Assembly: GCF_026898095.1 (NCBI RefSeq)
Contig: NZ_CP114015.1
Span: 2,790,001-2,854,000 of the forward strand
Direction of reading: 5' to 3'
DNA length: 64,000 bases
DNA from: Arthrobacter sp. ATA002
GTDB taxonomy: Bacteria > Actinomycetota > Actinomycetes > Actinomycetales > Micrococcaceae
A program made the translations under genes and the position numbers. Shown here one piece after another: positions 16,712 to 26,738 of the stretch (positions within the stretch are counted from its first letter, which is position 1; each line of letters begins with the position of its first letter). The notes below the pieces were generated by a model, which ran no database searches, was not told the DNA's origin, and saw only the letters and a program-made list of their open reading frames with translations.

Positions 16712-17331
16712 ATGGGTTCAGACCATTACTTCAGTTCACAGCCCTCGGCCCCCGAGGTCCGCCGGCCGCTTCACGTCACACTCGACGGCCGCGAGCGGAC
16801 CCTTGTCACCTCGGGCGGAATCTTCAGTCCCGACGCCATCGACAAGGGAACCGTGATTCTGCTGGACGAGGTTCCGGCCCCTCCTCCACCGGCAACCTGC
16901 TCGATGTTGGCTGCGGCTGGGGACCGGTCGCCCTGACCATGGCGCTCAGGTCTCCGAACGCCAGAGTCTTCGCCGTGGACGTCAATGAGCGGTGCCTGGG
17001 CCTCACCCGGGACAACGCCGCGGCCCTGGGCCTGGACAACGTGACAGCGTCCCGGCCCGAGGAGGTGGATCCCAACCTGCGCTTTGACACCATCTGGTCC
17101 AACCCGCCCATCCGCATCGGCAAGGACGAACTGCACGCCCTGCTGCTGCTGTGGCTGCCGCGGCTGGCCCCTAAAGGAACCGCATGGCTGGTGGTCCAGA
17201 AAAACCTGGGAGCGGACTCGCTGCAAAAATGGATGGCGGATCAGCTCGGCGGCGGCTTCTCCGTGTCCCGCCACAGCACTGCCAAGTCCTTCCGGATCCT
17301 TAAGGTCCAACGGAACGCCGGCGAAGGCTAG
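16712..17331 (+). CDS. Class I SAM-dependent methyltransferase, RsmC-like, frameshifted
   Basis: An N-terminal strand-rich segment (VRRPLHVTLDGRERTLVT) precedes a Rossmann methyltransferase domain with the SAM motif NLLDVGCGWGPVAL and the catalytic motif WSNPPIRIGK. The latter is the NPP(F/I) type used by N-methyltransferases such as RsmC (16S m2G1207). One C is missing at about 16884, between VPAPP and STGNLLD. Repair joins the halves into about 206 residues. The start ATG 16712 is the first before MGSDHYFS. It stands alone on the plus strand between hflX and dapF. rRNA is the likely substrate by family; the exact base is not known. Confidence 0.88.
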
Positions 17332-17451
17332 CCGCCGAAAACTGTCGTTATTTTTCTTCCATGCTTTGTCCAACCGCCTCCCCGGGCGCTTTATTCCGGG
17401 TGCCGAAGCGCCCGCCGGCACGCCGAACGCGGCCGCTGATGCCGCCTGGGC

Positions 17452-18417
17452 CTACAGGAACGCACCCCGAGCCACCAGGACTGCCGGTCCACTGAGCTCC
17501 ACGTGTTCGCGGCCGTCTTCAGCGGTCAGGAAACGGACGCCGACGACGCCGCCGGGCACCGTGACAGCCCATTCGTTTGGAGCGTCGCGGCCGGCCCAGA
17601 AGCGGGTGGCCGCGGCGGCCGCACAGGCTCCGGTGCCGCAGGACAGGGTCTCCCCCACGCCGCGTTCATGCACGCGCATCGTCACCAGGCCCACCCCGTC
17701 AACGACCAGCGGATCGGCGGGGACAACGAATTCCACGTTGGTGCCGTTTTCCGGTTCGGGCTGCACCGACGGAGCAACCGTGAGATTGGTCGCCGCGAGT
17801 TCGGCCAGTTCAGCCAGTGCCACCACGGTGTGCGGGTTTCCCATGCTGACGGACAGGCCCGGACGCGGAACCTCCAGCCCGTCGGCGTTGACCACCGCAT
17901 CCATGGCCTTGGCTGCCGCGTGGTCGGGATGGATAAATTCCCACGGGCCCATGTCCACGGCGTAGCCGCTTTCCACCCGGGTGACGGTCTTGGTGCCGGC
18001 GCGGGTGCCGATGGTCAGGGTTTCCCCCTCAGCCAGCTGTACGAGGCCTTCCGTGAGCAGGAAGTGGGCAAAGACCCGGACGCCGTTGCCGCACATTTCC
18101 GAGACGCTGCCGTCCGAGTTGTAGTAATCCATGAACCATTCGGCGCCGGGGTCGCTCTGCAGCAGGGCCTGCCCCTCGGGCAGGCGGGCTGAACGGACGG
18201 CCCGGATGAAGCCGTCCGCGCCGATGCCGCGGTGCCGGTCGCAGACGGCGGCCACGTCGGCGGCAGTCAGCACGCGCTCTCCGCCGGGATCGGCAATCAG
18301 CACGAAGTCATTACCGGTGCCGTGGCCTTTGGTGAAGGCCAGGCCGGCCAGGGATGCGGGCAGGCCGGAGGCTGACAATCCGGATTCGGGCAGAGGGGCG
18401 GAGAGTGTTGTGTTCAC
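17452..18417 (-). CDS. dapF: Diaminopimelate epimerase
   Basis: Converts LL- to meso-diaminopimelate for lysine and peptidoglycan. It is a two-domain cofactor-free epimerase with the catalytic cysteine pair in [11 protein letters not shown] and [11 protein letters not shown], plus KGHGTGNDF at the N-terminus. The length (321) is normal. The start is GTG 18417, whose codon overlaps the miaA TGA by 4 bases, so translation is coupled. Upstream order miaB-miaA-dapF is the standard actinobacterial arrangement. Confidence 0.96.
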   Translation of the reverse strand: MNTTLSAPLPESGLSASGLPASLAGLAFTKGHGTGNDFVLIADPGGERVLTAADVAAVCDRHRGIGADGFIRAVRSARLPEGQALLQSDPGAEWFMDYYNSDGSVSEMCGNGVRVFAHFLLTEGLVQLAEGETLTIGTRAGTKTVTRVESGYAVDMGPWEFIHPDHAAAKAMDAVVNADGLEVPRPGLSVSMGNPHTVVALAELAELAATNLTVAPSVQPEPENGTNVEFVVPADPLVVDGVGLVTMRVHERGVGETLSCGTGACAAAAATRFWAGRDAPNEWAVTVPGGVVGVRFLTAEDGREHVELSGPAVLVARGAFL

Positions 18418-19391
18418 TGTTCAAGGATAGCGGCGGCGGCACGGGCGGTCAGATCGGGATCGTTCCAGTCCAGCCAGGTGATCCTCGGGTCGGCCCGGAA
18501 CCAGGTCAGCTGCCGGCGGGCGAACTGCCGGGTGGCCACCACTGTTTCCTCTGCAGCCGCCGGAACGGTCGATGCGCCGTCGAGCACCCGCAGGAACTGC
18601 GCATAGCCCAGGGCGCGCCCCGCTGTCCGGCCCTCGCGCAGGCCGCGGTCCGCCAGCATTTCCACTTCGGCCAGCAGGCCCTGGCCCACCATTTTTTCCA
18701 CCCGTTCGGCCAGGCGCCGGTGCAGCAGGGGCCGTTCCACGGTCAATCCCAGCTGGACCGCGGGCTGGAAGTACTCGCGGGCGGGCATGAAGGAGCTGAA
18801 GGGCCGTCCCGTGAGCCCGTGGACTTCAAGGGCCCGCACCACCCGCCGTCCGTCACCGAGACGGTCGGCCGACACCGGATCCACCGCGCGCAGCCGCAGC
18901 CGCAGCGCGTCCAGGCCCGTTTCTTCCAATTCGCGCTCAAGTGCGGCCCGCAGCGCCGGATCCGTGCCGGGGAATTCCAGGACATCCAGTGCGGCCCGAA
19001 CGTAGAGTCCGGAACCGCCCACGAGGATCGGATAGCGGCCGCGGGAACGGATCTGCGCGATCAGGGTGCGGGCCTGCTCCTGGAACCGGGAGACACTGGC
19101 TTCCTCGGTGACGTCCATGATGTCCAGCAGGTGGTGCGGAACGCCCCGGCGTTCGGCCACACTGATTTTCGCGGTGCCGATGTCCATGCCCCGGTAGAAC
19201 TGCATGGCGTCGGCATTGATGACTTCACCGCCGAGCGCCAGGGCCAGGGAGACGCCCAGATCCGATTTGCCGGAACCTGTCGGCCCCACGACGGCGATGA
19301 CCGGACGGACCGGATCCCCCTCGCCTGTCTCGGCAGGGTGTCCGGCGGAATCAGTGCCGTGCACGGCATGAGGGGGACGCGCAGGGTCCAT
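18414..19391 (-). CDS. miaA: tRNA dimethylallyltransferase MiaA
   Basis: Transfers a dimethylallyl group to N6 of A37 in tRNAs reading U-starting codons. P-loop [14 protein letters not shown] at about 33-46, followed by [17 protein letters not shown] and [10 protein letters not shown]; also GRRVVRALE and a C-terminal [19 protein letters not shown]. About 28 N-terminal residues precede the P-loop, so the start at ATG 19391 may be slightly early. The gene lies 5 bases after the repaired miaB stop and overlaps dapF. Confidence 0.96.
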   Translation of the reverse strand: MDPARPPHAVHGTDSAGHPAETGEGDPVRPVIAVVGPTGSGKSDLGVSLALALGGEVINADAMQFYRGMDIGTAKISVAERRGVPHHLLDIMDVTEEASVSRFQEQARTLIAQIRSRGRYPILVGGSGLYVRAALDVLEFPGTDPALRAALERELEETGLDALRLRLRAVDPVSADRLGDGRRVVRALEVHGLTGRPFSSFMPAREYFQPAVQLGLTVERPLLHRRLAERVEKMVGQGLLAEVEMLADRGLREGRTAGRALGYAQFLRVLDGASTVPAAAEETVVATRQFARRQLTWFRADPRITWLDWNDPDLTARAAAAILEQ

Positions 19392-19396
19392 GCCGG

Positions 19397-20919
19397 TTAG
19401 GAGCGGGGAGGAAGGGACGGCATGCCCAGAGACACCCCGGGTTTCCCGCCCCCGGCGGCTGGGGACGGCACGCCGCAGGACTCAGCCTGCGACCGGTCCC
19501 AGGCGTCTCCGGCGCGTGACCGGCGCAACGAGTAGTCCGCGGCCGTCGCCGGATCCGACACGAGGTGGAACGCTGCGGCCGAGGTGACGGGAACCGTGAC
19601 CAGGTCTCCCGGGCGGGGTACTTCGCAGCCCTCGGGAACCGAGAAGTGTACGAGGCGCTGGTCGCGGGAACGTCCGGACAGCCGGCCGGTCTCCTCGGAC
19701 TTGCGGCCCGAGCCGGCAGTGACCATAACTTCCACCGTGGTGCCGACCTGCTTGGCGTTCTCTTCGGCGGCGATCCGGTCCTGGAGCGCGGTCAACCGCT
19801 CGAACCGCTCCTGGACGACGGCCTTGGGGAGCTGGTCCGGCAGGTCGGCGGCGGGAGTGCCCGGGCGCTTGGAATACTGGAAGGTAAAGGCGGTGGCAAA
19901 GCGGGACTTCTCCACGACGTCGAGCGTGGCGGCGAAGTCCTCCTCGGTCTCCCGGGGAAGCCGACGATGATGTCGGTGGAGATGGCTGCGTGGGGCATCC
20001 GTTCGCGGACGCTGTCCAGGATGCCGAGGAATTTCTTGGAACGGTAGGACCGGCGCATGTCCTTGAGGACCTTGTCCGAGCCGGACTGCAGCGGCATGTG
20101 CAACTGCGGCATGACATTCGGGGTTTCCGCCATGGCGTCAATGACGTCCTGGGTAAAGGCCGCCGGGTGCGGGCTGGTGAAGCGTACCCGCTCCAGTCCC
20201 TCGATGTTTCCGCAGGCGCGCAGCAGCTTGGCGAACGCTCCGCGGTCGCCAAATTCCACCCCGTAGGAGTTCACGTTCTGCCCCAGCAGCGTAACCTCAA
20301 TGGCGCCGTCGTCCACCAGGGCCTGGATCTCCGCGAGGATTTCGCCGGGCCGCCGGTCGCGTTCCTTGCCCCGCAGCGAGGGCACGATGCAGAACGTGCA
20401 GGTGTTGTTGCAGCCCACGGAAATCGAGACCCAGCCGGCGTACACGGAGTCCCGTTTGGTGGGCAGCGTGGACGGGAACACGTCGAGGGATTCCAGGATT
20501 TCCAGCTGAGCCTCGTCATTGTGGCGGGCCCGTTCCAGCAGGGCCGGCAGCGAGCCGATGTTGTGGGTGCCGAAGACGGCGTCCACCCACGGTGCTTTCC
20601 GCTGGATGGTGTCGCGGTCCTTCTGCGCCAGGCAGCCGCCCACGGCGATCTGCATCCCGGGGCGCGTTTCCTTCACATGGGCCAGCATGCCCAGGTTGCC
20701 GTAGAGCTTGTTGTCCGCATTTTCGCGCACCGCGCAGGTGTTGAAGACAACGACGTCGGCGTCGTCCTCCTCCGCAGGGACATATCCGGCGTTTTCCAGC
20801 AGGCCGGAAATACGCTCCGAATCGTGGACGTTCATTTGGCATCCGAAGGTCCGGACCTGATAGGTGCGCGGGTGCTGCGGGTGCTCGGCGGGGGCAGGGG
20901 TAGCTACAGTCAAACTCAC
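19397..20919 (-). CDS. miaB: tRNA-2-methylthio-N6-dimethylallyladenosine synthase, one frameshift
   Basis: Radical-SAM methylthiotransferase acting after MiaA on the same A37. The N-terminal UPF0004 domain has [23 protein letters not shown] and VGGCLAQKD. The radical-SAM cluster motif CNNTCTFC follows, then HMPLQSGSD and TDIIVGFPG. One G is missing at about 19951. The remainder, including the TRAM-domain region and a C-terminal tail, continues in the next frame ([22 protein letters not shown]) to the stop at 19397. The start is GTG 20919, with TTG two codons on as an alternative; AGGAAGG lies directly upstream. Confidence 0.95.
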
Positions 20920-20978
20920 CTTCCTAGGGTACCCGCCGTGGGGCGGAGCCGGTGGTTTTCCGGCGCCGCCCCACGGTC

Positions 20979-21959
20979 TTACCGGGACGCCTGCTGCGGC
21001 GGCGCGGCCTGCCCTGCGGTTTTCCGTGCTTTCCGGAACCCGTCGACGATGGTCCACAGGCCGGCGACCGCCACGGCTGCCGCAGTGACCGTCCCGATCC
21101 AGTTGGCGGCGGCCGCTCCCCAGTCGACGTTGGACAGGAAGGACCAGTCGAAGACCCGCTCATTGGCGAGCAGCCACAGGACCGGAACCGTGAACAGCAG
21201 CGCCAGGGCAGCGTTCACGGCGGCCAGGGCATACGTCCAGCGGCCGGCCGCATAGACGACGACGGCGAACACAGCTTCCAGCGTCAGCAGGACGATGATG
21301 CAGGGCAGCCAGAAATTCCACAGCTGTTCCTGCAGGACCAGCACCGGTTCACCGTCCAGATAGAACAGCGAACCGACCCGCTGCCAGAGCAGGAGACCGA
21401 TAAAGAACGCCAGCACAATGACCGCGGCAATCGTGTCACTAAGCGAAATTCCGCTGTGGCGCTGGATCTGCGGCAGCATTCCGGGTGTCCACTGCTTCAG
21501 GCCCTCTTTGCGTCCGGTTCCGGTGCGCTGGATGACCGCGAAAGCGAGAGTCACCCAGAAAGTGACCTGCACCAGTGCAGTGATGGAGGCGCTGATCGCA
21601 GCGCCGAAGGCAGCGGCAGGGTCTTCGGGGTCGCTGGCCATCCGGACGAGGGTGGCAGCGACAAAGGCCAGCGGCACCACGGTCAGCAGCAGGATTCTCA
21701 GTATCCGACGCCAGTCCGGATAGAGTTCGGGGCCGATCAGGTACAGCGGGCGGTCAGCGTAGCGGGCCGCCAGCCGCTGCGGATCACCAAATTCCGCCAG
21801 CACGGCGTTCTCGGCGTCGGCGGGCGGTTCGCCCGCGTCAAGCCGCGCGTCGACGGCGTCGGCGATGGAGGCGCGCAGCTCCCGGTCAATGTCACCGCGC
21901 TGCTGCTCGGGAATGGAGCTCAGAGCTGCAAAAACGTAGCGGTCAGTGAGGGTGTTCAT
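20979..21959 (-). CDS. HAAS-type membrane protein, target partner of the PadR regulator
   Basis: The protein has 326 residues. An N-terminal soluble segment (1-70) has the HAAS pattern: [28 protein letters not shown] and [20 protein letters not shown]. About seven hydrophobic helices follow. HAAS-domain proteins are usually encoded next to PadR regulators and are thought to sense or signal at the membrane; their biochemistry is not settled. The start ATG 21959 overlaps the PadR stop by 4 bases, so the pair is one transcription and translation unit. Confidence 0.82.
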   Translation of the reverse strand: MNTLTDRYVFAALSSIPEQQRGDIDRELRASIADAVDARLDAGEPPADAENAVLAEFGDPQRLAARYADRPLYLIGPELYPDWRRILRILLLTVVPLAFVAATLVRMASDPEDPAAAFGAAISASITALVQVTFWVTLAFAVIQRTGTGRKEGLKQWTPGMLPQIQRHSGISLSDTIAAVIVLAFFIGLLLWQRVGSLFYLDGEPVLVLQEQLWNFWLPCIIVLLTLEAVFAVVVYAAGRWTYALAAVNAALALLFTVPVLWLLANERVFDWSFLSNVDWGAAAANWIGTVTAAAVAVAGLWTIVDGFRKARKTAGQAAPPQQASR

Positions 21960-22294
21960 GATCCCGTTCCTTCATTGAGCTGGCAGATGGAGGCATGCAG
22001 GCTGTTCCAGTCCTTCAGCAGCAGATCCAGCAGTTCCAGGCCCTGCCGGCTGGTCGTGTAGAACTTCCGCGGCCGCGCCTCTTCGGTGTTCCAGGAACTG
22101 GTCAGCAGGCCCTGTTTCTCCAAGCGGCGCAGCAGCGGATAGAGGGTGTTGGCTTCGACGGCAAGCCCGGCCCGGTTCAGGTCCTCGAGGAGCCCGTAGC
22201 CGTAGCCCGGGTGCCTAAGGATGGACAGGCAGGCCAGCACCACGGTTCCGCGGCGCAGTTCCTGCAGGTGTCCGCCGATCAGGTCATCATCCAT
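21956..22294 (-). CDS. PadR-family transcriptional regulator
   Basis: Winged-helix repressor of 112 residues. The pattern is LRRGTVVLACLSILRHPGYGYGLLEDLN, then VEANTLYPLLRRLEKQGLL and RKFYTTSRQGLELL. The start is ATG 22294; GTG 22303 is also possible. No Shine-Dalgarno is seen and a -10-like sequence abuts the start, so the mRNA may be leaderless. It sits upstream of and overlaps its presumed membrane partner. A palindrome at 22308-22322 is a candidate for autoregulation. The effector is unknown. Confidence 0.9.
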   Translation of the reverse strand: MDDDLIGGHLQELRRGTVVLACLSILRHPGYGYGLLEDLNRAGLAVEANTLYPLLRRLEKQGLLTSSWNTEEARPRKFYTTSRQGLELLDLLLKDWNSLHASICQLNEGTGS

Positions 22295-22307
22295 AGGTAA
22301 CACTATG

Positions 22308-22322
22308 GTGTGTCACGCACAC
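22308..22322. promoter_or_regulatory. Candidate PadR operator
   Basis: GTGTG-N5-CACAC is a perfect inverted repeat 13 bases upstream of the PadR ATG. An overlapping ACAC-N4-GTGT pattern (22300-22311) extends the symmetry. The position in the promoter region is typical for PadR autorepression. Confidence 0.5.
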
Positions 22323-22460
22323 TAATGCAATAGCTACGGCCCAGTCAGCCGGCAGCGCACACAGTGCGGCACCGGGCGGACCGGGATGCCAAACACCACC
22401 GGGCGGGCCGGGGGCTTCGGACACCGCGGACACCACCCGGCGGAGTCCGGGACACGCGAA

Positions 22461-22500
22461 AGGACGGAACCGGCCGGGATAATCCGGCTGGTTCCGTCCT
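22461..22500 (-). terminator. Strong hairpin terminator after the first hydrolase gene
   Basis: The arms AGGACGGAACC and GGTTCCGTCCT form a long GC-rich stem with further inner pairs. On the minus strand it is followed by TTTCG. It lies about 50 bases after the stop of the gene at 22553 and could also stop plus-strand transcription. Confidence 0.75.
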
Positions 22501-22552
22501 GTCCTGCGGCGTAGTAGCAGTTCCTTTCGGATTAGAACCAGTTACCTGCGGT

Positions 22553-23422
22553 CTAGTACCAGTTGTTGGCGTAGTGGAAGTTCAGCGCCCCGCAGGGGCT
22601 TCCGTAACGGGACTCGATATAGCCAAGGCCCCAGTTGATCTGAGTCTTGTAACTGGTCAGGTAATCCGAACCCGCTGATGCCATCTTCTCGGCCGGAAGC
22701 GACTGCACGATCCCGTAGGCGCCGCTGCTGGCGTTCATGGCACTGGTCATCCAGTTGGATTCCTTCTCCCAGAGCGTGTTCAGGCAGGTCATTTCCGTTG
22801 CGGCCCATCCATGGCCGGCGAGGGCGGAGGCGGCGTAGGCCTTCGCCCCGGCGGGATCATCCACGGGCACCGCCGCTGCGGCTGCCTCAGCAGCCGCAGC
22901 TTCCTCGGCCGCCCGCGCGGCGGCATCGGCATCTGCGGCCGCCTGTGCCGCCGCTTCCCGCTCCGCTGCCAGCCGGGCCTGCTCTTCGGCGGCCCGGGCT
23001 GCAGCGGCAGCCTCTTCGGCCACCCGTGTTTCCTCAGCCACGGCCGCCTCCGCAGCGCGGGTTTCTTCAGCCGCACGCTCTTCTTCGGCGGCCAGACCGT
23101 CTTCCGCGGCCTTTGCCGCTGCGGCATCTTCCGGTGCCGACCCGCCCTGAGCCTGGCCTTCCCCGTCATCGGCCGCCGCGGTGCCGGGGGCCGCGGCTTC
23201 AGCAGCGGTGTCGCCGGTGCCCGTTCCTGTTATCGGTGACGCCAGGCTTACGAGACCGGCGCGCAGGTCCTCACTTTGCATGGAGGCACCGGCGACACCA
23301 AAGAAGGCCAGCGATCCGGCAACAGCAACGGCACCGACGCGGAGCCGGCGGACGCGGCGGGAGCGCCGGCGTTCCAGGGTGTATTCGCGTCGCCCGGGGG
23401 CGCTCTTGTGGAAGGAAGTCAT
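22553..23422 (-). CDS. Secreted transglycosylase-like cell-wall protein (short paralogue)
   Basis: The product has 289 residues. A very basic N-terminus (RRSRRVRRLR) leads into one hydrophobic helix (about 30-50), a signal anchor or signal peptide. Residues 70-205 are an Ala/Glu/Arg-rich predicted coiled coil. The C-terminal domain (about 205-289) has CLNTLWEKESNW with a likely catalytic Glu, GAYGIVQSLP, INWGLGYIESRYGSPC and a NWY end. This matches lysozyme-like or transglycosylase domains of actinobacterial secreted proteins. It is a paralogue of the next gene upstream, from which 97 bases separate it. It likely acts on peptidoglycan outside the membrane. Confidence 0.85.
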   Translation of the reverse strand: MTSFHKSAPGRREYTLERRRSRRVRRLRVGAVAVAGSLAFFGVAGASMQSEDLRAGLVSLASPITGTGTGDTAAEAAAPGTAAADDGEGQAQGGSAPEDAAAAKAAEDGLAAEEERAAEETRAAEAAVAEETRVAEEAAAAARAAEEQARLAAEREAAAQAAADADAAARAAEEAAAAEAAAAAVPVDDPAGAKAYAASALAGHGWAATEMTCLNTLWEKESNWMTSAMNASSGAYGIVQSLPAEKMASAGSDYLTSYKTQINWGLGYIESRYGSPCGALNFHYANNWY

Positions 23423-23519
23423 AGGACCGAGACCCTACCGGCGAATTCTGGCCGGCGTTTCAGCTACATAACAATGCCGTTGACAGCCATGTCGATCCCG
23501 GCTTTAATGCCACGTTTTG

Positions 23520-24833
23520 CTAATACCAGTTCTTGTCTTCGGAGTGCTGCCACGCCGCGCAGGGACTGCCGTAGCGCGCAGCAATGTATCCCAGGCCCCA
23601 CTCGATCTGCGTACGGTAATTCGTCCGCCAGTCGGCGCCGGCAGTGGCCATCTTGTCGCCGGGCAGAGACTGCGGAATGCCGTAGGCGCCGCTGAAGGGA
23701 TTGTTGGCGCTGGTCCGCCAACCGGACTCACGCTGCCACAGGTTGACCAGGCAGCGCTGCTGGTCCGGACCCCAGCCAAAGGCTGCCAACCGGCCGGCTG
23801 CGTAGGCCTGGGCGCCGGCAGGATCATCGACGGGAGCGGGCGCCGGTCCGGGTGGGAGCTTTGGGGCAGGGGGTGCAGGAGGAACGGGTGTTACAGGTGG
23901 GGGCGCTGGTAATTTAGGAGCCGGTGTGGGATTAATCACCGGAGCGGGCCCTCCCGGCAGCGGCGGCGGAGTCAATCCGCCGCGGTCCTCCGAGTCCTGG
24001 TCCTTCTGCCGGTCAGCTTCCCGGGCGGCCTCTTCCGCTTCGCGCGCCGCCTGCTGCCGCTGGTAGTCCTCCTCCGCCTGCAGCCCGCGCAGCCGCTCCT
24101 CTTCCAGCTCCGCGCTGCTGTCCCGGAGGACGGCCAGCTGCCCGAGCAGGACGGCGCTCTGTTCCCCGTGCCCGCGCACCGCAGCATCGGCCGCGGCCGC
24201 CGCTGCCTGGGCGCCACGCGCAAGCTGCAGCGATTCAGCTGCGGCTTCATCCCGCGTTTCGGCTGCCGCGGCCTCGCGTTCTTCAAGGCTCCGCAGCACA
24301 TTGGCGGCCGCCGAGGCGTCGGCCCGAAGTTTGTCGGTGCGCCCGCTAATCCCCTGCAGCGTGGTAATCCGGTCCATGGCATCCACCGCGGCGTCTGCGT
24401 CCAGAAGCATCAGCAGACTGGAATCCACTCCGCCGGTTTTGTAGGTCTGGGCCGCCAGTGCGCCCATTTGCTCAGTGAGCTCTCCGGCCGCGGCGGCGGC
24501 TTCGGCCCGTTGCACGGAAAGAACATCGAGGGTCCGGCTGGCAGCTTCCGCCTCGGACGCAGCCCGCTGATGGTCCGCCGTCGCCCGCACGGCAGCGTTG
24601 CCCAGCCGTCCGGCGTCCGCGGACACTTCGCCCAGGAGCGCCTCGATTTCGGCGGCCTGCTTCTCTGTTGCTTCCACACTCTGCTTGGCCTGCTCCACCT
24701 CGTCCCAGGACGGGAAGTCAGCGGCGCTAGCGGGCACAGCGGTGAGGACCGCGGCGGCCAGCACTCCGGTCAGCACCACGGACCCCATCGAAACGAAAGA
24801 GAACTTCTTCCCCTGCAGCAACATAGTCAACAT
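23520..24833 (-). CDS. Secreted coiled-coil transglycosylase-like protein (long paralogue)
   Basis: The product has 437 residues. A signal peptide (about 1-37, ending PASAADF) is followed by a long coiled coil (about 40-270, Ala/Glu/Arg/Gln-rich) of the kind seen in NlpC/P60-type hydrolases and division regulators. A proline-rich linker (280-340, PAPPPVTPVPPAPPAPKLPP) follows. The C-terminal lysozyme-like domain (345-437) has CLVNLWQRESGWRTSA, GAYGIPQSLPGDKMATAG, IEWGLGYIAARYGSPC and a final NWY. The last 90 residues are close to those of the neighbouring paralogue. ATG 24833 or 24824 is possible. No Shine-Dalgarno is visible, so a leaderless mRNA or the internal MGSVVL start should be considered. 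Confidence 0.85.
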   Translation of the reverse strand: MLTMLLQGKKFSFVSMGSVVLTGVLAAAVLTAVPASAADFPSWDEVEQAKQSVEATEKQAAEIEALLGEVSADAGRLGNAAVRATADHQRAASEAEAASRTLDVLSVQRAEAAAAAGELTEQMGALAAQTYKTGGVDSSLLMLLDADAAVDAMDRITTLQGISGRTDKLRADASAAANVLRSLEEREAAAAETRDEAAAESLQLARGAQAAAAAADAAVRGHGEQSAVLLGQLAVLRDSSAELEEERLRGLQAEEDYQRQQAAREAEEAAREADRQKDQDSEDRGGLTPPPLPGGPAPVINPTPAPKLPAPPPVTPVPPAPPAPKLPPGPAPAPVDDPAGAQAYAAGRLAAFGWGPDQQRCLVNLWQRESGWRTSANNPFSGAYGIPQSLPGDKMATAGADWRTNYRTQIEWGLGYIAARYGSPCAAWQHSEDKNWY

Positions 24834-24875
24834 CGGGGTTTAGCCTACGGCACAGTCCGGAATATCCCTACGGTC

Positions 24876-25460
24876 CTACCAGTCGTCCTCCGGCTGCCGG
24901 TCGAGCACGTCACCGATCACCTCGTTGACAACCCGGTAGCCGATCGACGGCGAGTAGCCCTTGCGGGCGAGCATCGCCACGAGACGCCGGGCCTGCTTGT
25001 CACGGGCGGCGCGGTCGGTCAGGTCGGCGGAGCGCTGCAGCCTGCGGCCGGCCAGCGCGCGGGCCGCTTCCAGTTCGTCGTCGTCGCTCACCTGTTCGAG
25101 CGCTTCCTCCGCGCGGTCTCCGGTAATGCCCTTCTCCGAGAGTTCACGTTTGAGCGCACTTCGGGCGAGCGACTTTGACCGGGACCTGCTGGCCACCCAC
25201 ATGCGTGCGAATTCGGCGTCGTCCACGAGCTGGACCTCTTCGAAGCGGTCCAGCACCGCCTCAATCACCTCGCCGGGGATGTCCTTCTCGGCCAGTTTCA
25301 CCGCAAGTTGGCGGCGGCTTTTCGGAGCGCTGGTCAGCTGCCGCAGGACAATGGTGCGCGCCGTCCCGTACGGATCGCGGTCCAGCTCCGCCGCTGGCTC
25401 GGCAGCGGGTTTCCCGGATGAACTTTCCGCACCGTGAAACCCGCTGTCCTGCTGCTCCAT
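24876..25460 (-). CDS. recX: Regulatory protein RecX
   Basis: RecX binds RecA filaments and limits their activity. The family core begins near residue 30 (DPYGTARTIVLRQLTSAPKSRRQLAVKL) and runs through IEAVLDRFEEVQLVDDAEFARMWV to ARKGYSPSIGYRVVNEVI, so all three helical repeats are present. The 194-residue length is normal for actinobacteria. The ATG at 25460 lies 5 bases after the recA stop, giving a recA-recX operon. Confidence 0.95.
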   Translation of the reverse strand: MEQQDSGFHGAESSSGKPAAEPAAELDRDPYGTARTIVLRQLTSAPKSRRQLAVKLAEKDIPGEVIEAVLDRFEEVQLVDDAEFARMWVASRSRSKSLARSALKRELSEKGITGDRAEEALEQVSDDDELEAARALAGRRLQRSADLTDRAARDKQARRLVAMLARKGYSPSIGYRVVNEVIGDVLDRQPEDDW

Positions 25461-25465
25461 GGTGC

Positions 25466-26518
25466 CTAGGCGTTCTTCGGAACGGCCTTGAGCTTCGGTT
25501 CGCCCGGAGCTTCTTCGGCGGGACCGTCGATGCCAAGCTTCTCCCGCAGGCGGCGCTCCAGCTCATCGGTTAGCTCCGGGTTGTCCCGCAGGAACTTGCG
25601 GGCATTCTCCTTGCCCTGGCCCAGCTGGTCGCCGTCGTAAGTGAACCAGGCGCCGGACTTCTTGACGAAGCCGTGCTCCACGCCCATGTCAATCAGCCCG
25701 CCTTCGCGGCTGATGCCCGTTCCGTAGATGATGTCGAATTCAGCCTGCTTGAAGGGCGGGGCCATCTTGTTCTTCACGATCTTGGCACGGGTTCGGTTAC
25801 CGACCGGGACCGTACCCTCCTTGAGCGTTTCGATCCGGCGCACATCAATGCGCACGGAGGCGTAGAACTTCAGGGCCTTGCCGCCGGTGGTGGTTTCGGG
25901 GCTGCCGAACATCACGCCGATCTTCTCGCGGAGCTGGTTGATGAAGATGGCGGTGGTGTTGGTGTGGCTCAGGCGCCCGGCGATCTTCCTTAGTGCCTGG
26001 CTCATGAGCCGGGCCTGAAGGCCCACGTGGCTGTCGCCCATGTCGCCTTCGATTTCCGCCCGCGGAACCAGCGCCGCCACGGAGTCGATGACCACCACAT
26101 CGACGGAACCGGAACCAATCAGCATGTCCATGATTTCCAGCGCCTGCTCACCGGTATCCGGCTGGGACACCAGGAGCGAGTCAGTGTCCACACCGAGACG
26201 GGCGGCGTACACCGGGTCCAGGGCGTGCTCGGCGTCAATGAATGCGGCGATTCCGCCGCTCTTCTGTGCATTGGCGACGACATGAAGCGCCAGGGTGGTC
26301 TTACCCGAGGATTCCGGACCGTAGATCTCCACCACGCGGCCGCGGGGAAGTCCACCGATGCCCAGGGCGAGGTCAAGGGCGATCGAACTGGTCGATATGG
26401 TTTCCGCCGGAGCACGGACCTCATCTCCGAGCCGCATGATCGAGCCCTTGCCGTACTGCTTATCGATCTGGGCCAGCGCTGCTTCAAGAGCCTTTGCGCG
26501 GTCGACTGCTGCTGCCAT
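25466..26518 (-). CDS. recA: Recombinase RecA
   Basis: DNA-strand exchange ATPase and co-protease for LexA. Walker [14 protein letters not shown] at about 66-78, Walker [12 protein letters not shown]1/L2 regions around [12 protein letters not shown] and [17 protein letters not shown], and the C-terminal domain to residue 350. No intein or frameshift is seen. The ATG is followed by [21 protein letters not shown] LexA box lies 164-179 bases upstream. The gene is co-transcribed with recX. Confidence 0.98.
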   Translation of the reverse strand: MAAAVDRAKALEAALAQIDKQYGKGSIMRLGDEVRAPAETISTSSIALDLALGIGGLPRGRVVEIYGPESSGKTTLALHVVANAQKSGGIAAFIDAEHALDPVYAARLGVDTDSLLVSQPDTGEQALEIMDMLIGSGSVDVVVIDSVAALVPRAEIEGDMGDSHVGLQARLMSQALRKIAGRLSHTNTTAIFINQLREKIGVMFGSPETTTGGKALKFYASVRIDVRRIETLKEGTVPVGNRTRAKIVKNKMAPPFKQAEFDIIYGTGISREGGLIDMGVEHGFVKKSGAWFTYDGDQLGQGKENARKFLRDNPELTDELERRLREKLGIDGPAEEAPGEPKLKAVPKNA

Positions 26519-26681
26519 TCTTCACCTCGGTTGTTGGAGTTATTCATGGCCCGAAGGCCGGTTGTCCTGCTCACCTACGACCATATGCGGCGGCACTGAC
26601 AAAACGGCCGAACGGGCTGCCGTGGGGATATCGGGGATGGTTTCGCGGTCGTGTAGCCCTTGTGTAGGAGCATATCCGCAC

Positions 26682-26697
26682 CCGAACAGATATTCGA
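26682..26697. promoter_or_regulatory. LexA (SOS) box of recA
   Basis: CCGAACAGATATTCGA fits the inverted consensus TCGAAC-N4-GTTCGA with two mismatches. On the minus strand TTCGAA and TATGCT, 18 bases apart, could be the recA promoter, with the box over the -35. Together with the LexA gene in the window this closes the SOS loop. Confidence 0.7.
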
Positions 26698-26738
26698 ATC
26701 CCGGTCACCGGCGTGTCCCCTTTTCGTTATCCGCCGGA

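Noticed and set aside
17384..17413. Hairpin (GGGCGCTT / AAGCGCCC) between the RsmC-like gene and dapF as terminator
   Set aside because: The stem is only 8 bp with a 14-base loop and no T-run on either strand, so it is too weak to call.
23423..23519. c-di-AMP (ydaO) riboswitch upstream of the cell-wall hydrolase gene
   Set aside because: Such riboswitches often precede wall hydrolases in actinobacteria, but this gap is only 97 bases and the one before the other paralogue 42 bases. Both are too short, and no matching core was seen.
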